In this document: in pieces, positions 7,390 through 14,206 of the stretch
Layout: each line of letters opens with the position of its first letter
How positions within the stretch are numbered: the stretch's first letter is position 1
Assembly (NCBI GenBank): GCA_964524995.1
Contig: CAZGDV010000044.1
Coordinates: 1 to 22,592 of the forward strand
Origin: CAZGDV01 sp964524995
GTDB taxonomy: Bacteria; Chloroflexota; Dehalococcoidia; SZUA-161
Length of the DNA stretch: 22,592 nucleotides
Direction of reading: 5' to 3'
Made by a program: the position numbers and the translations under genes
The notes under the pieces: model-generated
What the model was told of the DNA's origin: nothing
Databases searched by the model: none
What the model saw: the letters and a program-made list of their open reading frames with translations, nothing else

Positions 7390-7446
7390 TAGACATCAAC
7401 GTAGGCGTGTGGTAGACTTTCGCATACCTCTGCTATGTGCTAGACT
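7390..7446 (+). promoter_or_regulatory. Tandem promoters of the amr operon
   Basis: TAGACA (7390-7395), a 17-base spacer and TAGACT (7413-7418) preceded by TGG form the first promoter. A second extended -10, TGC-TAGACT (7438-7446), lies 28 bases further on within a repeated string TGTGSTAGACTT. The second would start transcription near 7453, just before the GAGGGG ribosome binding site. Confidence 0.5.
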
Positions 7447-7465
7447 TGGCCCTTGAGGGGCGAGC

Positions 7466-8491
7466 ATGCGCGAGGCCATTCTCTACGAGAAGACCAGGGA
7501 CTCCGCAGTTCGCTGCAATGTGTGCCAGTGGCGGTGCGTGATAAACCCCGGCAAGTACGGGCTGTGCCGCGTGCGGCAGAATGTCGACGGCGTACTGCAG
7601 TTACTGAACTACGCCGAGATATCGTCAGTGGCCGTAGACCCCATCGAGAAGAAGCCCCTGTTCCACTTCCACCCGAACACACTCGTGTTCTCGCTGGGCA
7701 GCTGGGGCTGCAACTTCCACTGCAGGCACTGCCAGAACTGGCAGATTTCCTGCCAGGCCCCGTGGGAAGCGAGGGGCGAGTCCCAGCAGATGTTCCCCAA
7801 GGCGGCTATCTCACTGGCACGCAAGCACAACTGTGCGGGCATTGCGTGGACATACAACGAGCCCGGTATCTGGCTCGAATACACCCTGGACTCGGCCAAG
7901 CTGGCCAAGGAACAGGGCCTCTACACTGTCTACGTGACGAACGGCTACTCCACACCCGAAGCCCTCGACACCATGGGGCCTTACCTCGACGCCTGGCGCG
8001 TCGATGTCAAAGGCTTCACCGACGAGTTCTACAGGAGACTGGCCAAGGTATCCAAGTGGCGAGGCATCCTGGAGGTAGCCGAGAGGGCGCAGAAGAAGTG
8101 GGGCATGCATGTCGAGGTCGTCACCAACATAATACCGACGATGAACGACGACGATGCACAGCTCCGTGGTATAGCAACGTGGATTCGTGACGCTCTGGGC
8201 GAGTCCACGCCCTGGCACGTGACTCGCTTCTATCCGCAGCATGAGCTGCAGGACATCCCACCGACGCCCGTGGCGACAATTGAGCGGGCTTACCGGATCG
8301 GTAAGGAGGCCGGCCTCCAGTTCGTGTACGTGGGCAACATCCACGGTCATGACGGCGAGAACACGACGTGCCCGGCGTGCGGCAAGCTTGTAATACAGAG
8401 AACCGGCTACCGCACCGACCTCGAGGGCACCGATGGCTCGAAATGCAGGTACTGCGGAGCCGACCTCAACATCAGGACGACACCCTCGTAG
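7466..8491 (+). CDS. amrS: AmmeMemoRadiSam system radical SAM enzyme
   Basis: The 341-aa protein has the radical SAM motif CNFHCRHC (C82, C86, C89) that binds a 4Fe-4S cluster and S-adenosylmethionine. An N-terminal Cys cluster (C17, C20, C24, C34) and a C-terminal zinc-ribbon pair (C302/C305 and C327/C330) are both typical of this family, which resembles pyruvate formate-lyase activating enzymes. GAGGGG precedes the ATG by five bases. It is followed by Memo-like and AMMECR1-like genes, the trio that defines the AmmeMemoRadiSam system. The substrate is not known; a protein or nucleic acid modification is often proposed. Family identity is secure. Confidence 0.95.
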   Translation: MREAILYEKTRDSAVRCNVCQWRCVINPGKYGLCRVRQNVDGVLQLLNYAEISSVAVDPIEKKPLFHFHPNTLVFSLGSWGCNFHCRHCQNWQISCQAPWEARGESQQMFPKAAISLARKHNCAGIAWTYNEPGIWLEYTLDSAKLAKEQGLYTVYVTNGYSTPEALDTMGPYLDAWRVDVKGFTDEFYRRLAKVSKWRGILEVAERAQKKWGMHVEVVTNIIPTMNDDDAQLRGIATWIRDALGESTPWHVTRFYPQHELQDIPPTPVATIERAYRIGKEAGLQFVYVGNIHGHDGENTTCPACGKLVIQRTGYRTDLEGTDGSKCRYCGADLNIRTTPS

Positions 8492-8504
8492 CAAGGGGGG
8501 CATG

Positions 8505-9311
8505 ATGATAAGAGAACCCGTGGTCGCCGGTCACTTCTATCCGGCATCGGCTTCCACGCTCGAGGCAGAGATACGCGGATTCGTGGACGAGACCGCACCG
8601 AAGCAGGATGCGATCGGAGTTGTCTCGCCTCACGCCGGTTACATGTACTCCGGGCCCGTAGCGGGGGCTACCCTCTCCAGGATCAAGTTCAAGGACACAT
8701 TCATACTGTTGGGGCCGAGCCATACCGGAAGCGGCAGCCCTTTCGGGATAATGACCGAGGGCTCATGGAGGACGCCCCTCGGCAGCGTTGAAATCGATTC
8801 CGCCCTGGCCAAGGATATTCTCGCCAGGTCCGGTCACCTCGAAGAAGACGTCGTATCACATCTGTACGAGCATTCCCTGGAGGTCCAGGTCCCGATACTG
8901 CAATACCTCGGCAAGGACTTCAGGATAGTGCCTATCGTGCTGGCACCCGCACCCATTGCGGCGTACAAGGAGATTGGCCGGGCCGTGTCCGCGGCCATCA
9001 GGGAGGCGAAGGCAGGGGCGGTGATCCTGGCGAGCAGCGACATGACGCACTACGAGTCACAGCAATCGGCAGCCTCGAAGGACAAGACAGCGATAGAGGC
9101 AATACTGGCGCTCGACGAGGACGAGCTGGTCAAGCGCATAGATGAACTAAACATAACCATGTGCGGCTATGCGCCGACCGTTGCCCTAATCACGGCTGCC
9201 AAAGACCTGGGTGCCAGGAGAGCCGAGCTGGTTAAGTATCAAACGAGCGGAGACGTGACAGGCGACTACAGGCGAGTGGTAGGGTATGCCGGCATCATCA
9301 TAGCCGGATGA
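8505..9311 (+). CDS. amrB: AmmeMemoRadiSam system protein B (Memo-like)
   Basis: The 268-aa protein opens with REPVVAGHFYPA and has the Memo active-site-like residues H43 (SPHAGY), H73 (GPSHTG), D179 and H182 (SSDMTHY), and C220 (ITMCGYAP). The fold is related to class III extradiol dioxygenases such as LigB, and human MEMO1 binds metal at the same positions. Two ATGs stand in tandem at 8502 and 8505; the AAGGGG at 8493-8498 is better spaced for 8505. The gene follows amrS by 13 bases. Its bacterial role is unknown. Confidence 0.95.
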   Translation: MIREPVVAGHFYPASASTLEAEIRGFVDETAPKQDAIGVVSPHAGYMYSGPVAGATLSRIKFKDTFILLGPSHTGSGSPFGIMTEGSWRTPLGSVEIDSALAKDILARSGHLEEDVVSHLYEHSLEVQVPILQYLGKDFRIVPIVLAPAPIAAYKEIGRAVSAAIREAKAGAVILASSDMTHYESQQSAASKDKTAIEAILALDEDELVKRIDELNITMCGYAPTVALITAAKDLGARRAELVKYQTSGDVTGDYRRVVGYAGIIIAG

Positions 9312-9324
9312 ACGGAGGGCCGCG

Positions 9325-9843
9325 ATGGAGTCCCAGCGTATGCACCCGCTAGTCCAACTGGCCAAGGACACCGTGGAGATGTATGTGCGGGAGCGCAAGG
9401 TCCCCAAGCCTACCGAGGTTACCCCGGAGATGAAGGAGCAGGCCGGTGTCTTCGTGAGCATCAAGAAGCACGGCGAACTCAGGGGATGCATAGGCACATT
9501 CGAACCCACGAAACCCGACGTCGCGCGTGAGCTGATCAACAACGCGGTCAGCTCGGCCACCAGCGATCCCCGGTTTCCGGCCGTGACGAACGACGAGCTG
9601 GCCAGCCTCACGTACACGGTCGACCTGCTCAGCAAGCCCGAGCCCATCGACAGCGCAGACCAGCTGGACCCCCAACGCTATGGTCTGGTTGTGGAGAGCG
9701 GGCGGCGGCGCGGCCTACTGTTGCCGGACCTGCCAGGCGTGACTACTGTGGACAAGCAGATCGAGATTTGCCGGATGAAGGCCGGCATCATGCCCGACGA
9801 ACCGATCGAGATGTACCGGTTCGAGGTAAGGCGGTTCAGATAG
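9325..9843 (+). CDS. amrA: AmmeMemoRadiSam system protein A (AMMECR1 domain)
   Basis: This 172-aa protein is a full AMMECR1 domain, including the hallmark LRGCIG (residues 52-57), the region SSATSDPRFPAVT, and a C-terminal LLLPDLPGVTTVDKQIEICRMKAGI. A GGAGGG site lies five bases before the ATG, 13 bases after amrB. The human homologue is linked to the AMME deletion syndrome, but its biochemistry is unresolved. Here the complete trio in the order S-B-A supports one common pathway. Confidence 0.95.
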   Translation: MESQRMHPLVQLAKDTVEMYVRERKVPKPTEVTPEMKEQAGVFVSIKKHGELRGCIGTFEPTKPDVARELINNAVSSATSDPRFPAVTNDELASLTYTVDLLSKPEPIDSADQLDPQRYGLVVESGRRRGLLLPDLPGVTTVDKQIEICRMKAGIMPDEPIEMYRFEVRRFR

Positions 9844-9897
9844 CAGAAGCGCAGTTTGCCTGATCCCACACAACCACCACCATTCCACCGCAGCCGA

Positions 9898-11274
9898 ATG
9901 AAGAAACCCGCCAGGCAAAAGGACCTCTTCGCACATTACAGCGAGGCCGCCGCCGAGCAGGAGGCACCCCTCGCAGCCCGCATGCGCCCGCGCAGCTTCG
10001 ACGAGTTCGTGGGCCAGGAGCACATCATCGGCGAGGGGCATGTCCTCAGGAAGAGCATCGAGGCAGACCAGCTGCCGTCCATCATATTCTGGGGGCCGCC
10101 GGGCAGCGGCAAGACCACCCTGGCCAACGTCATCGCCAGCGTGACCAGGTCCCACTTCAGCCCGATCTCCGCCGTGGCAGCGGGCGTGGCCGATCTCAGG
10201 CAGGCCGTAGATGAGGCCAAGGAGCGGCGTGTCCTTCACCAGCAGCGCACTATTCTGTTCATCGACGAGATTCACCGCTTCAACAAGGCACAGCAGGACG
10301 CCATCCTCCCATTCGTGGAGAACGGCACCATCACCCTCATTGGAGCTACTACCGAGAACCCGTCCTTTGAGGTCATCTCGCCGCTGCTCTCGCGATGCCG
10401 CGTGTTCACCCTCGAGGCGCTCGGCGAGGAGGGGATCAGGGAGATCGTAAGACGTGCCCTCCAAGACGAGGAACGGGGCCTGGGCAAGATGAACGCAGTG
10501 CTGGAGGAAGACGCCCTGGGGCTGCTGCTCGTTATGTCAAATGGCGACGCCCGGGTGGTGCTCAACGCGCTGGAGCTGGCCGTGTCCACCACACCGCCCT
10601 CACGCGACGGCAAGCGCCGTGTTACCCTGCCGGACATCGAGGATGCCTTGCAGCACAAGGCCCTGCTGTACGACAAGGCCGGGGAGGAGCACTTCAACAT
10701 CATATCGGCGCTGCACAAGTCCCTGCGAGACTCCGACCCCGACGCAGCGCTCTATTGGCTGGGCCGGATGCTCCAGGCCGGAGAGGACCCGCTCTACGTT
10801 GCGCGGCGCCTCGTCAGGTTCGCCTCTGAGGACGTGGGCATGGCCGATCCCCAGGCCCTTGTCGTCGCCATGGCGGCCCAGCAGGCCGTCCATTTCATCG
10901 GTATGCCCGAGGGCGACCTCGCACTGGCCCAAGCAGCGATCTACCTCGCCACAGCGCCCAAGAGCAACTCCCTGTACAAGGCGTACGGGGAGGTGAGAGA
11001 CGACGTCGAGAAGACACGCAACGATCCCGTGCCGCTGCATCTTCGCAATCCGGTTACGGGCCTTATGCGAGAGATGGGCTATGGCAAGGGCTACAAGTAC
11101 GCCCACGACTTCCCCGGGCACCAAGTAGATCAAGAGCACCTTCCCAAGCGCCTCAAGGGCAAGCGATACTACAGGCCCGGCGATCAGGGCTTCGAGAAGG
11201 AGATCAGGAAGCGGATGGGGCAATCGCGGGGCGGCGCGAAGCGCGACCGTCCCGGTGAGCCGGATACGTCCTAG
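9898..11274 (+). CDS. rarA: Replication-associated recombination protein A (MgsA/RarA AAA+ ATPase)
   Basis: From ATG 9898 the protein has 458 residues. It carries LAARMRPRSFDEFVGQEH (25-42), Walker A GPPGSGKTT (66-74), Walker B ILFIDEIHRF (119-128) and sensor 1 GATTENPSF (149-157), followed by the tetramerisation domain (VARRLVRFASEDVGMADP, YLATAPKSN, HDFPGHQVDQEHLP). It acts at stalled replication forks with SSB and RecA. A TTG at 9856 extends the frame, but 9898 matches the usual family start (a DLF motif close to the N-terminus). No strong ribosome binding site is visible, and 54 bases separate it from amrA, so it is probably read through from the amr operon. Its TAG overlaps the stop of a small convergent gene. 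Confidence 0.95.
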   Translation: MKKPARQKDLFAHYSEAAAEQEAPLAARMRPRSFDEFVGQEHIIGEGHVLRKSIEADQLPSIIFWGPPGSGKTTLANVIASVTRSHFSPISAVAAGVADLRQAVDEAKERRVLHQQRTILFIDEIHRFNKAQQDAILPFVENGTITLIGATTENPSFEVISPLLSRCRVFTLEALGEEGIREIVRRALQDEERGLGKMNAVLEEDALGLLLVMSNGDARVVLNALELAVSTTPPSRDGKRRVTLPDIEDALQHKALLYDKAGEEHFNIISALHKSLRDSDPDAALYWLGRMLQAGEDPLYVARRLVRFASEDVGMADPQALVVAMAAQQAVHFIGMPEGDLALAQAAIYLATAPKSNSLYKAYGEVRDDVEKTRNDPVPLHLRNPVTGLMREMGYGKGYKYAHDFPGHQVDQEHLPKRLKGKRYYRPGDQGFEKEIRKRMGQSRGGAKRDRPGEPDTS

Positions 11275-11498
11275 TCGGCCTTCATCTGCAGCAGCGTCCT
11301 CCCCCGAGCATCAATCGAATCTCGGTCCCGCCCTGGAATCGACCCCAGGCACCCACGTGTCCAGTCAGTCCAGGCCTCACCAATCCCACCCGTATCGGCC
11401 CGCTCAGCGGCCAGCGTACCCGTGTACCAGTGTACCACTGTACCATCGTTGGGAGCACGAGCACTCGTGTCACTTTCCACACTACGCACCTCGTTCAC
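11271..11498 (-). CDS. Small protein of unknown function (75 aa)
   Basis: A frame on the minus strand runs from GTG 11498 to TAG 11271. GGAGGAG stands six bases before this GTG, which is why I prefer it to the ATG at 11627. A promoter (TTGAGA-16-TAAAAT, 11603-11576) and an inverted-repeat operator lie just upstream. The stop overlaps that of rarA in the string CTAG. The product is soluble, Trp-rich in the middle (WYTG, EAWTDW) and ends GRTLLQMKAD. I do not recognise a family. Support comes from signals around it rather than homology; it may be a remnant of a longer gene. Confidence 0.45.
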   Translation of the reverse strand: MNEVRSVESDTSARAPNDGTVVHWYTGTLAAERADTGGIGEAWTDWTRGCLGSIPGRDRDSIDARGRTLLQMKAD

Positions 11499-11535
11499 CC
11501 AACTCTCCTCCACGCGATCGCCTGACGGTTTGGCA

Positions 11536-11585
11536 GGGGGTATACGCCAAATCTCAATATACCCCCTCGGGGTATATTTTACCCC
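11536..11585. promoter_or_regulatory. GGGGTATA repeat cluster, CsoR-like operator
   Basis: Four related blocks alternate: GGGGGTATA (11536-11544), TATACCCCC (11558-11566), GGGGTATA (11569-11576) and TACCCC (11580-11585). The central pair forms a perfect inverted repeat with 10-base arms (AATATACCCC, centre CTC, GGGGTATATT, 11556-11578). It covers the -10 and predicted start of the minus-strand promoter. Pseudo-palindromes of ATACCCC/GGGGTAT type are typical of CsoR-family metal or thiol sensors. No csoR gene is in the window. The first two blocks would also pair as a 9-bp hairpin in the leader RNA. Confidence 0.5.
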
Positions 11586-11603
11586 TAGTGACGGCGCTCT
11601 CAA
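11576..11603 (-). promoter_or_regulatory. Promoter of the 75-aa gene
   Basis: On the minus strand TTGAGA (11603-11598), 16 bases and TAAAAT (11581-11576) form a good promoter. The predicted start near 11569 falls within the inverted repeat. Confidence 0.5.
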
Positions 11604-11759
11604 CGGCTCAAGAAGGCCTGCGAACATGTGGGCTGGTGCGCCGGGTCACCAGACGCCACAGAATGGCAACCAGAGGCCGCACCCACCCACGACAGGGGGA
11701 AGAACGCCTGAGGCAGGTCAAGAGAGACATTGTCAGGAGTCTTTAGGGATGACAAGTTG

Positions 11760-11768
11760 TGGTATTAT
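11760..11768 (+). promoter_or_regulatory. Extended -10 promoter of mscS
   Basis: TGG-TATTAT (11760-11768) is an extended -10. The -35 region is weak. Transcription would start near 11775, giving a leader of about 165 bases. Confidence 0.45.
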
Positions 11769-11799
11769 ACAGTCCTACTACTCTTGATTGCCGCGCGAC

Positions 11800-11861
11800 C
11801 TATCCCCCCAAACACTAAGGGAGCCTCTGCACTTCACGCTTAAGACGAAAGGGGGTGATAG
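11800..11861 (+). promoter_or_regulatory. Structured leader of mscS
   Basis: CTATC+CCCCC (11800-11809) can pair with GGGGG-T-GATAG (11851-11861) as a 10-bp stem with one bulged T, enclosing about 41 bases. It ends about 60 bases before the mscS ribosome binding site. I compared it with the c-di-AMP (ydaO) riboswitch and did not find a convincing match. Confidence 0.3.
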
Positions 11862-11938
11862 CCGAGACCGTAGCTGCTGATTTTCTGCGACTGTCATTGC
11901 ATGCCCGGAACCGGAATCACCAAAAGGAGGTGGGGAAG

Positions 11939-12811
11939 ATGCCTGACTTCGATTTCAATTTCAACCTGTCGGCCGTTGTCACCGGTGCAATCAAGATAGC
12001 TGTGATACTCGTGATCACACTGATAGTCCTGTGGATTCTCAGGCGTGCCGTACACAGGCTCATTACCGCTCGCATCCCGAAGGTCCGTGAGGAGTCGCCC
12101 GACGAGCTGGCCTCCCGCGCGGAGACGCTGTCCGGCGTGGTCAGCCGGGCGTTGTCCTTCGTGGTCTGGGTCATCGCCCTCCTGATGATGTTGAGCGTGA
12201 TAGGCGTTAACATCGGGCCTGTCCTGGCGGCCGTTGGCGTCGCCGGTCTGGCCGTCGGCTTCGCCGCCCAGAACATCATACGAGACTACATACACGGCTT
12301 CTTCATCGTGATGGAGGACTGGTACAGGGTCGGCGAAGTGGCAACCGTAGCCGGCACCGGGGGGCTAGTGGACTCGATCGGCTTGAGGCGCACTGTGCTC
12401 CGGGACTTGAACGGCACTATGCACAACATACCCAACAGCAAGATTGACATGTCGAGCAATCTGACCCGCGACTGGGCCAGGATCAACCTGGACATCAGTG
12501 TGGGCTACGGGGAGAACCTGGGGCGCGTTATGGGTGTCATCGACGACGTATGCCAGAAGATGAAGGACGACCCCGAATGGGGCAAGGACATGCTGACGAC
12601 GCCTAAGGCGGAGCGTGTGGACAGCCTGGGCGACAGCGGAATCGCCATCAAGATACTCGGGGATGTCAAGCCAATGCGCCAGTGGGCCCTGATGGGCGAG
12701 CTGCGGAGACGGCTCAAGGACCGCTTCGACGAGGAGGGGATTGAGATCCCCTGGCCGCATACCAAGGTCTACTTCGGCAATATGTACAAGGAGGCAGGGG
12801 CCACGAACTAG
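11939..12811 (+). CDS. mscS: MscS-family small-conductance mechanosensitive channel
   Basis: The 290-aa protein has TM1 at about 17-39, TM2 at 72-90 and the pore-lining TM3 at 96-125, with the family motif VAGLAVGFAAQNIIRDYIHG and then FFIVMEDWYRVGE. The cytoplasmic beta domain (VDSIGLRRTVLRDLNGTMHNIPN) and the C-terminal alpha/beta domain follow. It gates in response to membrane tension and releases solutes on hypo-osmotic shock. AAAGGAGGTG precedes the ATG by eight bases, a near-perfect ribosome binding site; the frame is open upstream to a GTG at 11855, which is poorly spaced. Length matches E. coli MscS. Confidence 0.95.
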   Translation: MPDFDFNFNLSAVVTGAIKIAVILVITLIVLWILRRAVHRLITARIPKVREESPDELASRAETLSGVVSRALSFVVWVIALLMMLSVIGVNIGPVLAAVGVAGLAVGFAAQNIIRDYIHGFFIVMEDWYRVGEVATVAGTGGLVDSIGLRRTVLRDLNGTMHNIPNSKIDMSSNLTRDWARINLDISVGYGENLGRVMGVIDDVCQKMKDDPEWGKDMLTTPKAERVDSLGDSGIAIKILGDVKPMRQWALMGELRRRLKDRFDEEGIEIPWPHTKVYFGNMYKEAGATN

Positions 12812-12920
12812 TAGGTGGTGGGTTCCGCTTCGCTTCACCCACGCTACGGCTCCGCTGATCTACAGAGGGCACGGGAGCAGATGCTCCCGTGCTACCCATA
12901 TGCATCCGAGGGCGGATGCA
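12811..12920. repeat. Cluster of three GTAG-foot hairpins (REP-like)
   Basis: Three inverted repeats stand in a row behind mscS. The first is on the plus strand: GTAG (12811-12814), then GTGGGT (12818-12823) pairing with ACCCAC (12837-12842). The second is GCACGGGAGCA (12869-12879), centre GA, TGCTCCCGTGC (12882-12892), and read on the minus strand it is preceded by GTAG. The third is TGCATCCG (12901-12908), AGGG, CGGATGCA (12913-12920), and on the minus strand it is also preceded by GTAG. A GTAG foot before a hairpin is the hallmark of REP elements handled by RAYT/TnpA-REP transposases. They may also end mscS transcription, though there is no T-tract. Confidence 0.55.
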
Positions 12921-13001
12921 CTACCAGAACGAGGGCTCGGGAGCGCAGCGCCCGATGGCAGGAGGGGGACGGGGGATGCACCACACCGCGAGTGTCGACT
13001 G

Positions 13002-13010
13002 TGGTACAAT
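13002..13010 (+). promoter_or_regulatory. Extended -10 promoter of the hydrolase gene
   Basis: TGG-TACAAT (13002-13010) lies so close to the ATG at 13020 that the predicted start (about 13016-13018) leaves almost no leader. Confidence 0.5.
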
Positions 13011-13019
13011 GCACTTGCC

Positions 13020-13658
13020 ATGCAGGAGACCGCGCTCACATTCCCCTGCGGGGACTTGATGCTCGAGGGCATCTCTACGGTGCCGGACGGCAATGGCCCT
13101 TTCCCCGGCGTCGTTGTCTGCCACCCGCACCCGCTGTACGGCGGCATGATGGATAACAACGTGGTCTACGCGGTCTGCAAGGCGCTGGAGCGCTCGTCCA
13201 TGGCCACCCTCCGGTTCAACTTCCGTGGCATCGGCGGGAGCGAGGGCCGCTACGACAACGGAGTCGGCGAGCAGGAGGACGTCGCCGCCGCCCTCACCTG
13301 CCTCTCATCCACGGAGAAGGTTGACCCGGAGCGAATCGGCCTCTGCGGCTACTCGTTCGGGGCCGGCGTTGCGTTGGACACCGCCGCCCGGGACGAGCGG
13401 GTGAAGGCGCTCGCGCTGGTATCGCCCATCTTGTCGCCCCCTTCGCCTGTGGAAAGCTACGCCAGGCCCAAGCTGCTTCTCTGGGGCAGCCGCGACATGG
13501 CCGTTCCCACAGCGGACTTCGATCGATTCACCAGCCAGCTGCCGGAACCCAAAGAGTACCACGTAGTCAATGAGGCAGACCACTTCTGGTGGGGCTACGA
13601 GACAGGTATGGCTGAGATGGTATCGGGGTTTTTCGCGGGATGGCTGAAGGCTGACTAG
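13020..13658 (+). CDS. Alpha/beta hydrolase (COG2945-like)
   Basis: This 212-aa cytoplasmic protein has the nucleophile elbow GYSFGA (S112), an acid at D159 (WGSRD) and a His at H188 (EADHFW). Near the N-terminus is VVVCHPHPLYGGMMDNNVV, followed by FNFRGIGGSEG, which is typical of COG2945 hydrolases. The substrate is unknown; esters or peptides are possible. The frame is open far upstream, but ATG 13020 is the family start. There is no ribosome binding site and the promoter -10 ends ten bases before the ATG, so the mRNA is probably leaderless. Its TAG overlaps the stop of the convergent DUF123 gene. Confidence 0.92.
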   Translation: MQETALTFPCGDLMLEGISTVPDGNGPFPGVVVCHPHPLYGGMMDNNVVYAVCKALERSSMATLRFNFRGIGGSEGRYDNGVGEQEDVAAALTCLSSTEKVDPERIGLCGYSFGAGVALDTAARDERVKALALVSPILSPPSPVESYARPKLLLWGSRDMAVPTADFDRFTSQLPEPKEYHVVNEADHFWWGYETGMAEMVSGFFAGWLKAD

Positions 13659-14119
13659 ACAGAAACCAGCGACAGCAACTCGGATTCCCCAACGATCCTC
13701 TGCAGACTCAGGCCCTCATCGCTGAGACGGCGTTCGAACTCCTCGAATGACGGGGCCGCCGCGAAATACACGAGATGCGACTCGCAGCCGCAATCAGACG
13801 CGCCGAAGCCGTTCACCAGCACCCTCGCCGCCTCCATGTTCCTGGCTGCACGGAACCACTTGCATTCCAGCCTCTCGTCAGAGACGAGATACCAGACCTC
13901 GACTACATCCGCCACCTGCCGAAGATAGTCGATGTGCCAGTGCAGCTTGTTTCCACCATTCACATGCCGCTTGACCCTATGGAACAGGCCTCCGAGGGCA
14001 CTGCCGACGTACAGATAGTAGCCGGGAGGGAAGGACACGATGGCCAGCTTGCCTACGGCGAGCGTGTGCTCGCTCTCGAGGTGAAGCACCAGGGCGTAGG
14101 TGCCATTGCCATGCAACAT
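13655..14119 (-). CDS. DUF123 (GIY-YIG-like) protein
   Basis: The 154-aa protein matches DUF123, a GIY-YIG-related domain that stands alone or is fused to endonuclease III in archaea. Visible marks are TYALVLHLE (7-15), GYYLYVGSA (33-41) with a nearby Arg, HWHIDYL (60-66) and GFGASDCGCESHLVYF (104-119). A nucleic acid role is likely but activity has not been shown for the family to my knowledge. The ATG at 14119 lies seven bases from the -10 of a consensus promoter, so the transcript probably starts at the start codon. It diverges from lspA. Confidence 0.9.
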   Translation of the reverse strand: MLHGNGTYALVLHLESEHTLAVGKLAIVSFPPGYYLYVGSALGGLFHRVKRHVNGGNKLHWHIDYLRQVADVVEVWYLVSDERLECKWFRAARNMEAARVLVNGFGASDCGCESHLVYFAAAPSFEEFERRLSDEGLSLQRIVGESELLSLVSV

Positions 14120-14135
14120 AACGCGATTCTAGAAT
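14106..14135 (+). promoter_or_regulatory. Distal promoter of lspA
   Basis: TTGCCA (14106-14111), 18 bases, TAGAAT (14130-14135). Its -10 overlaps the DUF123 -10 on the other strand within the palindrome. Confidence 0.45.
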
Positions 14136-14143
14136 CGCGTTAT
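14118..14143. repeat. Perfect 26-bp palindrome between DUF123 and lspA
   Basis: The half ATAACGCGATTCT (14118-14130) is followed at once by its exact reverse complement AGAATCGCGTTAT (14131-14143). The centre TCTAGA makes a TAGAAT -10 on each strand. The left edge overlaps the DUF123 start codon. It may be an operator, a two-way promoter, or both. Confidence 0.75.
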
Positions 14144-14154
14144 TGCGCTGTCAA
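14126..14154 (-). promoter_or_regulatory. Consensus promoter of the DUF123 gene
   Basis: On the minus strand a perfect TTGACA (14154-14149) is followed after 17 bases by TAGAAT (14131-14126). The predicted start is at or next to the ATG (14119). Confidence 0.7.
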
Positions 14155-14165
14155 TGCGAGCCGCG

Positions 14166-14194
14166 TTGTCGGTCATGGGGTCATGTGCTAAACT
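14166..14194 (+). promoter_or_regulatory. Proximal promoter of lspA
   Basis: TTGTCG (14166-14171), 17 bases, TGC-TAAACT (-10 at 14189-14194). The start near 14201 would leave a leader of about six bases before the ATG at 14207. Confidence 0.5.
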
Positions 14195-14206
14195 CGGAAG
14201 CTGCAG

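Larger units (their letters stand above)
11499..11938. other. Intergenic region upstream of mscS
   Basis: This 440-base stretch holds the operator and promoter described separately, then about 150 bases (11604-11759) in which I see no gene or structure, then the mscS promoter and its long leader. Weak open frames on both strands lack ribosome binding sites. Confidence 0.6.

Noticed and set aside
11423..11446. Three tandem 8-base units, TGTACCAG/C/T
   Set aside because: They fall inside the 75-aa frame and code for ordinary residues (HWYTGT). Three imperfect units are too few to call a regulatory repeat.
11800..11938. Possible c-di-AMP (ydaO) riboswitch before mscS
   Set aside because: Some G- and C-rich pairing is there, but I could not line up the conserved blocks of that class.
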